From positions 1,156,089 through 1,220,088 of the forward strand of contig NZ_MSCI01000002.1 in assembly GCF_002954585.1 (NCBI RefSeq): a DNA stretch of 64,000 bases. The letters are read 5' to 3'. The position numbers and the translations under genes were made by a program. The notes under the pieces are model-generated. The model was not told the DNA's origin. It worked only from the letters and a program-made list of their open reading frames with translations, and made no database searches. Each line of letters opens with the position of its first letter. The first letter of the stretch is position 1. Origin of the DNA: Vibrio chagasii (GTDB taxonomy: Bacteria; Pseudomonadota; Gammaproteobacteria; Enterobacterales; Vibrionaceae). Of the stretch, positions 47,512-55,078 are shown piece by piece.

Positions 47512-47602
47512 AGCTAATAAGTATGGCGCTTATAGGAGTCATATCCGTCTAGGCATTTTCATTGTTGGTTGGGGATATGCTTAACGAAACAGCCAGATAA
47601 AT

Positions 47603-47633
47603 AAAAAGCCACTTCGCTGGAAGTGGCTTTTTG
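47603..47633. terminator. Bidirectional terminator
   Basis: AAAAAGCCACTTC / GAAGTGGCTTTTT around GCTG, between the convergent siroheme and yajQ genes. Confidence 0.96.
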
Positions 47634-47696
47634 CTATTTCGAACACGAATTGTGACTGCGATAGAGCAACGGTTAAACGTGGTTGCTCAATCCCAA

Positions 47697-48179
47697 TTAG
47701 TCGCGGAAGTTATCGAATTGGAAAGGTTGACCAAGCTCACCGTTACGAACTAGTGCCATTACAGCTTGTAGATCGTCACGCTTCTTACCTGTTACACGCA
47801 CTTTTTCACCTTGAATAGACGCCTGAACCTTAATCTTGTTGTCTTTAATTAGCTTAACGATTTTCTTTGCAACATCAGTTTCGATACCTTGCTTAAAGAT
47901 AACCGTTTGGTGCCAAGTGCGACCTGTTTGATCTGCTGTTTTTGCTTCCATCGCGTTAGGGTCAACATTGCGCTTCGTTAGATTGCTACGAAGAATATCG
48001 CGCATTTGCTTAAGCTGGAAATCGTCTTGAGCAGTCAGTTTTACCGACTCATCTTTGTAGTCAAAGCTTGCGTCAACACCGCGGAAATCGAAACGAGTCG
48101 ATAGTTCACGGTTAGCATTGTCTACAGCGTTACGTAGTTCTACTGCTTCTACTTCAGAGATAATGTCAAATGATGGCAT
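47697..48179 (-). CDS. yajQ: YajQ family nucleotide (c-di-GMP)-binding protein
   Basis: A 160-residue cytoplasmic protein of two ferredoxin-like halves. The [22 protein letters not shown] start and the STRFDFRG motif are family hallmarks; the [14 protein letters not shown] segment and final [10 protein letters not shown] are intact. Xanthomonas and Pseudomonas homologues bind c-di-GMP, E. coli YajQ binds nucleotides and phage proteins. The gene lies 12 bases downstream of the DAHP synthase gene and likely shares its transcript. Confidence 0.95.
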   Translation of the reverse strand: MPSFDIISEVEAVELRNAVDNANRELSTRFDFRGVDASFDYKDESVKLTAQDDFQLKQMRDILRSNLTKRNVDPNAMEAKTADQTGRTWHQTVIFKQGIETDVAKKIVKLIKDNKIKVQASIQGEKVRVTGKKRDDLQAVMALVRNGELGQPFQFDNFRD

Positions 48180-48191
48180 TGTGTTATTTCC

Positions 48192-49250
48192 TTAAGCTAA
48201 GTTTCTATCTTTAATTGCTGTTGCAAGCATGTCTAACATTGTCGCGGTATCTTCCCAGCTTAGACACGGATCGGTAATCGACTTGCCGTATTCTAGGTTG
48301 TTGATATCCGTCATTGGCTGGTTACCTTCTTTAATGAAGCTTTCCGCCATGATGCCTGCAATTTGATTTTTGTTAGATTTGATCTGTTCACAGATGTCTT
48401 TTGCAACGTCTAACTGCTTGCGGTGTTGCTTTTCACAGTTAGCGTGGCTGAAGTCTACGACTAAACGTTGAGGCAAGTCGAACTCAGCAAGCTGCTTACA
48501 TGCGCTATCAACAGATTCTGCATCAAAGTTTGGACCTTTATCACCACCACGTAGAATGACGTGACCGTATGGGTTGCCTGAAGTGCGGTAAACCGTCATA
48601 CGACCATTTTTATCTGGTGAGTAGAAGTAGTGAGAAGCTTGTGATGCGCGAATTGCATCAATAGCGATCTTGATGTTGCCGTTTGTCGCGTTTTTGAAGC
48701 CAACAGGGCAAGACAGTGCTGAAGCCATTTCACGGTGAATCTGAGATTCTGTAGTACGAGCACCAATTGCGCCCCAAGTGATTAGGTCTGCAATGTATTG
48801 GCCCGTGATCATATCAAGGAATTCAGTCGCAGTTGCTAGGCCAAGCTTGTTGATATCAAGCAGAAGCTGACGTGCTTTGTTTAAACCTGTTTCCAATGCG
48901 TATGAACCATCAAGGTTTGGATCGGTAATCAGACCTTTCCAACCTACAACCGTGCGCGGTTTCTCGAAGTAGGTTCTCATTACAACAAACAATTCGTCTT
49001 TGTATTGTTCTTGAATTTGGCTCAGGCGCTCAGCGTAATCAAGTGCCGCTTCTGTATCGTGAACAGAGCAAGGGCCTACGATAACTAGTAGGCGGTTATC
49101 ACGACCAGTTAGGATATCTTCGATTTGGCGGCGAGAATTTGCAATACGCTCAGCAACGTCGTCAGTAATTGGGTGTGCGTTGCCTAATTCGGCAGGAGTT
49201 GGCATAGGACCCAGAGCTTGGGTTCTCAACTCATCAGTTTTTAATGGCAT
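48192..49250 (-). CDS. aroH: 3-Deoxy-7-phosphoheptulonate (DAHP) synthase, AroH-like
   Basis: First enzyme of the shikimate pathway: joins PEP and erythrose 4-phosphate. 352 residues, type I-alpha. Active-site blocks GPCSVHD, YFEKPRTVVGWKGL and GARTTESQ are intact. Over its length it is closer to E. coli AroH (tryptophan-sensitive) than to AroG or AroF, notably in SGNPYGHVILRGG and the MAESFIKEGNQ end, so tryptophan control is likely but unproven. It is followed at once by yajQ. Confidence 0.93.
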   Translation of the reverse strand: MPLKTDELRTQALGPMPTPAELGNAHPITDDVAERIANSRRQIEDILTGRDNRLLVIVGPCSVHDTEAALDYAERLSQIQEQYKDELFVVMRTYFEKPRTVVGWKGLITDPNLDGSYALETGLNKARQLLLDINKLGLATATEFLDMITGQYIADLITWGAIGARTTESQIHREMASALSCPVGFKNATNGNIKIAIDAIRASQASHYFYSPDKNGRMTVYRTSGNPYGHVILRGGDKGPNFDAESVDSACKQLAEFDLPQRLVVDFSHANCEKQHRKQLDVAKDICEQIKSNKNQIAGIMAESFIKEGNQPMTDINNLEYGKSITDPCLSWEDTATMLDMLATAIKDRNLA

Positions 49251-49457
49251 GTGATAGCTTTTTTATTCTATTGCGAAGTGGTTAAGATAACGGAATTGAA
49301 CCGAGGAATAAACTCTCTTAAGTCAAAGTTATCTCTGTTATTACTAATATTCTTATTTTTATCAGCAGCCCGACGCTAAATACGGGATTTTCACTTGTAT
49401 TAACAGGCAGCTATCGGTATTTTCGGTTGAACACAACATAAAAATGCTGGAGCAGCA

Positions 49458-50345
49458 ATGACTCAAGAAAATCAAAGCACTTTGCACCCAGAACTAGTCT
49501 TAGGCGATGTGCTGCCTTCTTATAACGATAATAATAATTCCAACCACTTGTACGTCTCTCTATCTGAATTGGTCATGGATCGCGTCTTCTACCATCCAAG
49601 TATTGAAAGCCATTTAGATACACTTTCTGATATAGAGCAAACCTCTCTGGACGCTATTCTTGGTGGCAAAAGCGTTGATGAGCATTTCGTTTCTACCTTA
49701 GTTACGGCGATTCAAGTGGCAGTTCAACCAAATCATGCTTCTGTACGCATCGCGTTAAGCAACGCTGACAGCTGCGGCTTTCGCTCGCTTTTAGGCGGTA
49801 ATTGCGAAGTAGAAGAAGTAAACCCAGCATTTGGTGTTCGTGGTGTTGCGCGTTATGCGACGCAAGAATACAGCAAAGCCTTTGCATTAGAGTGTCAGGT
49901 CGTTAAGGCTCTGCGTGAACAAGGCATTAATGTAGAAGTGGTAGTTCCTTATGTGCGCGCATTAAGCGACGCGGCTAAGATCATCGATTTACTTGCAGAA
50001 CAAGGTTTGCCTCGTGGTTTGAATGGCTTGAAGGTGTTGTTCTCATGTGACGTGCCATCTGCCGTTCTACTGAGTGAACGTCTACTGCATTACTTTGATG
50101 GTGTGGTAGTGAATGTCGACAGCCTAGCGTCTTTTACGCTTGGTGTTGATAAGCAGAATGAAGCGCAGCAACACGCTTTTGACCCACAGAACGAAGCGGT
50201 AATTACGCTGTTAGACATGATTGTGAAAGCGACACAGAACGCTAAGAAACCTGTTTTGCTTGTGACTCAAGGCTTGGTTGATTATCCGCGTTTACAAGGT
50301 TACATCGCTGACCTTGAAGGTGTTGAAACCGTCGTGACGGCATAA
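49458..50345 (+). CDS. PEP-synthase C-terminal-domain homologue lacking catalytic residues
   Basis: A 295-residue protein that resembles only the last third (PEP/pyruvate-binding TIM barrel) of phosphoenolpyruvate synthase PpsA: NPAFGVRGVARYATQ, AFALECQVVKALRE, VPYVRAL, LPRGLNGLKVLFSC, LLHYFDG and LGVDK all align. The phosphohistidine and ATP-grasp domains are absent. Metal and catalytic positions have changed: the metal Glu (CEIPSN in PpsA) is CDVPSA, the SND motif is lost, and the general-acid Cys is Val269. It cannot be a normal PEP synthase; it may bind PEP or a related acid. GGAG precedes ATG. It diverges from the DAHP synthase gene, whose substrate is PEP. Confidence 0.8.
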   Translation: MTQENQSTLHPELVLGDVLPSYNDNNNSNHLYVSLSELVMDRVFYHPSIESHLDTLSDIEQTSLDAILGGKSVDEHFVSTLVTAIQVAVQPNHASVRIALSNADSCGFRSLLGGNCEVEEVNPAFGVRGVARYATQEYSKAFALECQVVKALREQGINVEVVVPYVRALSDAAKIIDLLAEQGLPRGLNGLKVLFSCDVPSAVLLSERLLHYFDGVVVNVDSLASFTLGVDKQNEAQQHAFDPQNEAVITLLDMIVKATQNAKKPVLLVTQGLVDYPRLQGYIADLEGVETVVTA

Positions 50346-50414
50346 TTTAGGCTATTGCTTTTATTAATCAGCTTGCTGTATGAGTTGATACTAAGCGCTA
50401 ACGCCTTGAGAATG

Positions 50415-50450
50415 AAAGAGATATCATTGTGTGGTGATATCTCTTTTTTG
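50415..50450 (+). terminator. Rho-independent terminator after the PEP-synthase-like gene
   Basis: AAAGAGATATCA / TGATATCTCTTT, 12-bp perfect stem with an 8-base loop, merging into a T6 run. Confidence 0.95.
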
Positions 50451-50521
50451 TAACATTTTTTTGACATTTAAATCGTTAGTCGATTAACTGGTCTGATGAC
50501 TAATTAGGCTAGGTGATTCGA

Positions 50522-51007
50522 ATGTTAACCCCTCTACAAAAAGCAAATTTCTATTTAAGCATGTTTGGCTTTTTCAAAGTCCCACTCATCTGGCTGTGTC
50601 GACCAAAGCTTCTGGTTCTCGACAACGAGCGTGTAGAGGTGAAAATTCCACTCAGAAGACGAACCAAAAACCATTTAAATAGTATGTACTTCGGTGTTTT
50701 AGCTGTAGGTGCGGATGTAGCAGGCGGCTTTCTTGCGATGAGTAAATCTCAACAGCAAGGTGAGAAGATTTCTTTGGCGTTTAAAGGGGTGACTGGTAAC
50801 TTTTTGAAGCGCCCCGAAGGTGATGTGCATTTCACTTGTACTGATGGTGAGTTGATCAACACTATGCTGGCAGAAACCATGTCGACCGGGGAGCGAGTGA
50901 ATCAGCCAGTAACCATTATCGCAACGTGCCCATCTCTGCATGGCGATGAGCCAATGGCAGAATTTACGCTCACGCTTTCCATCAAAAAGATCCCATCTCG
51001 AAAGTAG
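50522..51007 (+). CDS. DUF4442 (hotdog-fold) protein
   Basis: A 161-residue protein of the thioesterase-like hotdog superfamily. The segment NHLNSMYFGVLAVGADVAGGFLAM gives the central hotdog helix that packs on the sheet, as in DUF4442 and PaaI-type proteins; KISLAFKGVTGNFLKRPEGDVHF forms the following strands. A catalytic acid of true thioesterases is not obvious. ATG 50522 is chosen since AGGTGA lies five bases before it; GTG 50513 is the alternative. Substrate unknown, possibly an acyl-CoA. Confidence 0.82.
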   Translation: MLTPLQKANFYLSMFGFFKVPLIWLCRPKLLVLDNERVEVKIPLRRRTKNHLNSMYFGVLAVGADVAGGFLAMSKSQQQGEKISLAFKGVTGNFLKRPEGDVHFTCTDGELINTMLAETMSTGERVNQPVTIIATCPSLHGDEPMAEFTLTLSIKKIPSRK

Positions 51008-51049
51008 TCACAAGTGGCAGTTCATAATGATATTGGGTGGGATTCAAAT

Positions 51050-51087
51050 CAAAAAAACGGTATGTGAATGTATATCCACATGCCGTA
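51050..51087 (-). terminator. Terminator after the 51109 gene
   Basis: ACGGTATGTG (51057-51066) pairs with CACATGCCGT (51077-51086) with one G-T pair; on the minus strand seven T residues follow. Confidence 0.9.
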
Positions 51088-51108
51088 ATAGTAACATTCG
51101 TCTTAGCA

Positions 51109-52464
51109 CTATGACTCTTGTGTGATTTGCTCGATATCGACAATCTTTGAACGGTTCATGACTATCTTCCAACGATAGTAAGTTGGTTCGTTGTCGTGGT
51201 TGTTCTCTTTGATGATCAGGTTGAGTAGGTGACGCTTCTCAACGGACTCTTGACTCACTTGGCCTTCATTCAATCGATAAATCTTGTTTGAGCCCTTATC
51301 CATTAAGCGTGTCAGCGCTCTTAAGCTGATCGATAAGGTTTCACGCGTTTCCTCGTAGCCACTCATAAAGGTTGATGTCGACATCTCCGTATGTGAGCGA
51401 TAATGCAAGATTTGCTCTTCACGCTGCACCACACGTTTTTTGCGTATCGACTGAATTCGGTCAGCGAGTTTTGAAAAGCTTGCGTAGTCCAACCACTCGA
51501 GTTTATGACCGACTGACTTATTGGTCGTTGGGTCGTAATAACGGCGTTTCCACTTTGGCTTGCCTTTACGAAGCCAGCGCCAAAGAATATCTCTTAAATC
51601 GTCTTTGAAGATCTCGCGTAGCGCATAGATAAAAGACATCGCGACGATGAAAGAAGCGGTAATCTCTCCCAGGAAATCTCGGGCTAAGATAACCGTTGTG
51701 GTTACAACCACCATCACTAAGCCTGTCGCAACACCTTTCACGGCTCGTTTAACGTTTTTACCCATCGAGGTGGTTTTCTCTTTGAGTACGATAGGGTGTT
51801 CAATCAAACGACGCAGTAAGCGCATTTTGTTACTCAAGCGGGTTATGTCTTCTCGCACCTTGGCAGAGTTGTATCGGTTCAGCTTTCGGTGAGCGGTCTC
51901 TTTATCGCAAAGGGTTAACAGGCGCTCTTTAATGGTTGAATACTCGCTACCACGAGGCATGTGTGACACTAGCGATAGGAATTTTTGCTCGGTGTACCAA
52001 GATAGGTAGTTGTCTATATTCGCGTAGTAGCGTTTCAAGTTTTCTTCATAAGGGATACTTCGGCGTAGCTTCTTTAATATGTCTAACGCCAGTTCGATAA
52101 CCTCATCCACTTCGTCTGCCGTTACGTCGTCACTATCATTTTTGTTTAAGCTGCTGACGGCTTTATCTAGAGCGATAACGTATTGGTAGGCGAACAAGCT
52201 CAAACTTACACGGTATTGAGTGGTAGACAGTCGTCCCCGTTTTGCCAAACGGCTGTGTACCAGAGGCAGTAGTGTTTTATCACTGTAGTACGCGCGTTTT
52301 TGAGTTATTGAGCTATAGAAAAATGCGCTCTCAGAAAGTACTTCTGGAGTGAGTCCAAGTTCACCGGGAATGAATAGATAAACGTCCATGTCGAGCTTTT
52401 TTGTCTTAGCCATTGCATGGTTAATTTTGAGTGTTATCGCATCTTGTTTATCAACGGTGATCAA
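51109..52464 (-). CDS. Membrane protein of unknown function
   Basis: A 451-residue protein that I do not recognise. The first 240 residues are soluble, mostly helical and basic, with helix-rich repeats of Leu/Arg/Lys. Two hydrophobic segments at about 250-270 and 272-290 form a membrane hairpin. A very basic stretch (KGKPKWKRRYYDP) follows and the last 130 residues are soluble again. No catalytic motif is visible. The start is TTG with AGGAG six bases upstream; no ATG fits. The gene is divergent from the CvfB-like gene, the two starts being under 100 bases apart, so their promoters overlap. Confidence 0.78.
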   Translation of the reverse strand: MITVDKQDAITLKINHAMAKTKKLDMDVYLFIPGELGLTPEVLSESAFFYSSITQKRAYYSDKTLLPLVHSRLAKRGRLSTTQYRVSLSLFAYQYVIALDKAVSSLNKNDSDDVTADEVDEVIELALDILKKLRRSIPYEENLKRYYANIDNYLSWYTEQKFLSLVSHMPRGSEYSTIKERLLTLCDKETAHRKLNRYNSAKVREDITRLSNKMRLLRRLIEHPIVLKEKTTSMGKNVKRAVKGVATGLVMVVVTTTVILARDFLGEITASFIVAMSFIYALREIFKDDLRDILWRWLRKGKPKWKRRYYDPTTNKSVGHKLEWLDYASFSKLADRIQSIRKKRVVQREEQILHYRSHTEMSTSTFMSGYEETRETLSISLRALTRLMDKGSNKIYRLNEGQVSQESVEKRHLLNLIIKENNHDNEPTYYRWKIVMNRSKIVDIEQITQES

Positions 52465-52561
52465 CGATGGCTCCTAGAATGTAAAAATATGAATGAAACT
52501 AGCGAAAGCATATCAGAGATCACGTATAATCTCCGCCAAATTTAAAGTAGAGACAATCTTG

Positions 52562-53398
52562 ATGATTAATATTGGTCAAATAAACAACTTAGAAGTAGTA
52601 AAACAAGCAGATTTCGGTGTATTCCTTGACGCTAGCGACTATGGAACGGTGTTGTTGCCGAAACGATTTACTCCTGAAGGTGTTGAAATTGGTCAAAAGT
52701 TAGATGTGTTCTTATACATTGATTCTGACAACCAGATCGCTGCAACGACTGAAAAACCTATCGCACAAGTTGGCCAGTTTGGCTTGATGACTGTTGAAGG
52801 TGTAAACAGCACCGGTGCATTCATGAACTGGGGCGTGAAAGGTAAAGACCTACTAGTTCCTTTCAGCGAACAACGTGGTCGATTAAACGAAGGCCAGTCA
52901 ATTTTAGTATATGTGTACATTGATAAAGCATCTAGCCGCATTGTAGGTACAACTAAGTTTAACAAATGGTTAGACAACACTCCGGCGAATTACAAACGTA
53001 ACCAGCAAGTGGACTTAATCATCGCTGAGCGCAGCCAACTAGGCTACAAAGCGATCGTTAACGGCGAACACTGGGGCATGATTTTCCCATCAGACATTAT
53101 CGGTAAATTATTTATTGGTAAGACGCTGAAAGGCTACATTAAAAACATTCGTGAAGAAGACGGTAAGATTGACCTTTCTCTTCAGAAAGTGGGCGTAGCT
53201 AAGATGGATGACCTAAGCGTTAAGATCTTAGACTTGCTTGAGAAGAAAGGCGGCTTTTTGCCTTTGAATGATAAGTCTTCACCTGAAGCGATCTTCTCTG
53301 CTTTCAGAACCAGCAAAGGTACATTCAAAAAGACCATCGGTGGCTTGTACAAGGCTGGCAAGATCTCTATCGATAAAGAAGGCATCAGCCTAGCTTAA
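52562..53398 (+). CDS. CvfB-family S1 RNA-binding protein
   Basis: A 278-residue cytoplasmic protein of the CvfB/YitL family: S1-like OB domains in a row (about 1-65, 65-130 and 140-215) and a winged helix at the end (LLEKKGGFLPLNDKSSPEAIFSAF...FKKTIGGLYKAGKISI). Gram-positive CvfB affects virulence-factor expression by binding RNA; the role in vibrios is not known. Start at ATG 52562; in-frame codons upstream reach into the divergent gene's promoter. A strong terminator follows. Confidence 0.9.
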   Translation: MINIGQINNLEVVKQADFGVFLDASDYGTVLLPKRFTPEGVEIGQKLDVFLYIDSDNQIAATTEKPIAQVGQFGLMTVEGVNSTGAFMNWGVKGKDLLVPFSEQRGRLNEGQSILVYVYIDKASSRIVGTTKFNKWLDNTPANYKRNQQVDLIIAERSQLGYKAIVNGEHWGMIFPSDIIGKLFIGKTLKGYIKNIREEDGKIDLSLQKVGVAKMDDLSVKILDLLEKKGGFLPLNDKSSPEAIFSAFRTSKGTFKKTIGGLYKAGKISIDKEGISLA

Positions 53399-53416
53399 TA
53401 AGCCAAACCCTCGGTT

Positions 53417-53452
53417 AAAAAAAAGCCCAAACTTTCCTGTTTGGGCTTTTTG
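53417..53452. terminator. Bidirectional terminator
   Basis: AAAAGCCCAAAC / GTTTGGGCTTTT with a 6-base loop, flanked by A8 and T5, between the convergent CvfB-like and rsmF genes. Confidence 0.96.
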
Positions 53453-53497
53453 TTTGTTCTCCTATCTGCCTATTCAGCGGTAGGGCTGGAATTGTGG

Positions 53498-54919
53498 CTA
53501 GAACAGGTTTTTATCACGCACTAACTCTCGCGGCAGACCGTTTTTAACTCGATTGCCAACCCACTTACCAAGGCCAATGATTGCGCCATTGTATTTGACC
53601 AGTACTTCCCCTTTGCCGGATAAGCCTTCCGGGCGAACGTCTCGTCCCTTGAACCACTCACGAGCATCTTCGATAGTGAGCTCCACGATGTTCGTTTCAT
53701 TGCCCGTGGCTAATGTCGTTGCCACTTGGTGTTGCCAACGGTAGCCTTTTTTATGGGTTTCTGCGATCTTGATGCCCATGCGAGAGAAACGGAATTCACC
53801 GATCATTGGCTCCAATGCTTCGGGGAATAGCCAAACGTCTTTGTCACGAATCCAGACTTGAGTATCTGATGGTAGCTCGATATCCAATGTACTTAAAAGC
53901 TGTTCAGCAACTTCTTGTTGTGCTTTCTTCGAAGCCTTCTCAAATGGGAACTTACCTAAACGCTTTTTCACTTCTGGTGGTGTCACAGACGCTAATTTTC
54001 GGATACGAGCAACGAAGAAACCTTCAGAGTCATAAACCTGAGGGAAGATGTGTAGGAAGCCTTCTTCTGTCGTAGTTGCTTTCGCGTTATCGAATAGGGA
54101 TTCGAGAGATTCAAATTCCACCGCATCACCAAAGGTCTCTTTTAAGTGATGACATACCTGTTGGTTTTCTTCTGTGCTTAACGTACAAGTTGAGTAGACC
54201 AATACACCATTAGGTTTTAGAGCGTGGAATGCACTTTCAATGAGGTCTTTTTGCGTGTCTGCAATCTCAACAACTGATTGATACGTCCAGTTTTTCATAG
54301 CATCGGCATCTTTACGAATTGTGCCTTCACCAGAGCAGGGGGCATCTAGTAATACAGCGTCGAATTGTTCTGGTAACCAGCCACCAAACACGCGACCATC
54401 AAAATTACTTAGCGCTGCATTTCTTACGCCGCAGCGTTCAATGTTAGCGTGAAGCACTTTAACTCTGCTTGCTGCGTATTCATTGGCAACCAACACACCA
54501 CAGTTGTTCATCAGCGCTGCAATTTGAGTGGTTTTAGAACCTGGAGCCGCAGCGGTATCTAAAACTGCTTGATAGTTTTCTTCACCTTGGAAAAGCGCTG
54601 ACGGTGGCATCATTGAGCTGGCTTCTTGGATGTAGAACAAACCAGACATGTGCTCGGCAGTATTACCTAGTGGCGCTTCAGTTTCATCTGCAGTGATCCA
54701 AAAACCCGTTTCACACCAAGGTACTGGTTCCAGTTCCCAACCTTTATCTTTTGCGCGCACCAGAAAGTCTTCAACACTGATTTTGAGAGTGTTCACTCGA
54801 ATACTTTTACGAAGTGGCTTTTGACAAGAAGCGACAAATGAAGCCATATCTAAATGGCTAGGCATGATGCTTTCAATATGAGTAAGAAATTCTTCTGGGA
54901 TATATACGTTAGCGTGCAA
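53498..54919 (-). CDS. rsmF: 16S rRNA m5C1407 methyltransferase RsmF
   Basis: SAM-dependent rRNA cytosine-C5 methyltransferase, 473 residues, same length as E. coli YebU/RsmF. The NOL1/NOP2/Sun core has the SAM loop DTAAAPGSKTTQ, motif IV LDAPCSGEGT and motif VI STCTLS with the two catalytic cysteines; a PUA-like domain is at the C-terminus. Start is TTG (HANVYIPEEFL follows). It lies next to letB and letA exactly as in E. coli (yebS-yebT-yebU). Confidence 0.95.
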   Translation of the reverse strand: MHANVYIPEEFLTHIESIMPSHLDMASFVASCQKPLRKSIRVNTLKISVEDFLVRAKDKGWELEPVPWCETGFWITADETEAPLGNTAEHMSGLFYIQEASSMMPPSALFQGEENYQAVLDTAAAPGSKTTQIAALMNNCGVLVANEYAASRVKVLHANIERCGVRNAALSNFDGRVFGGWLPEQFDAVLLDAPCSGEGTIRKDADAMKNWTYQSVVEIADTQKDLIESAFHALKPNGVLVYSTCTLSTEENQQVCHHLKETFGDAVEFESLESLFDNAKATTTEEGFLHIFPQVYDSEGFFVARIRKLASVTPPEVKKRLGKFPFEKASKKAQQEVAEQLLSTLDIELPSDTQVWIRDKDVWLFPEALEPMIGEFRFSRMGIKIAETHKKGYRWQHQVATTLATGNETNIVELTIEDAREWFKGRDVRPEGLSGKGEVLVKYNGAIIGLGKWVGNRVKNGLPRELVRDKNLF

Positions 54920-55001
54920 AAGGGTATCTCGATTTTTAGCGTGAATGCGGGCAGTTTAAAGCAAAATGAGACTGTCCTAAACCAAATTTGCTTTAAACAA
55001 T

Positions 55002-55028
55002 AAAAATGCAGCCCACAGGCTGCATTTA
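55002..55028 (-). terminator. Terminator between letB and rsmF
   Basis: AAATGCAGCC / GGCTGCATTT with a CACA loop, followed on the minus strand by TTTTTATTG. rsmF therefore probably has its own promoter or relies on read-through. Confidence 0.9.
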
Positions 55029-55078
55029 GATGTGAATTGTCGGTTATGCGCTCAGAGGACTGGAGCTATGAGTCAAGT

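Noticed and set aside
50505..50525. tRNA-like TTCGAA sequence
   Set aside because: No acceptor stem, anticodon or other arms can be drawn around it.
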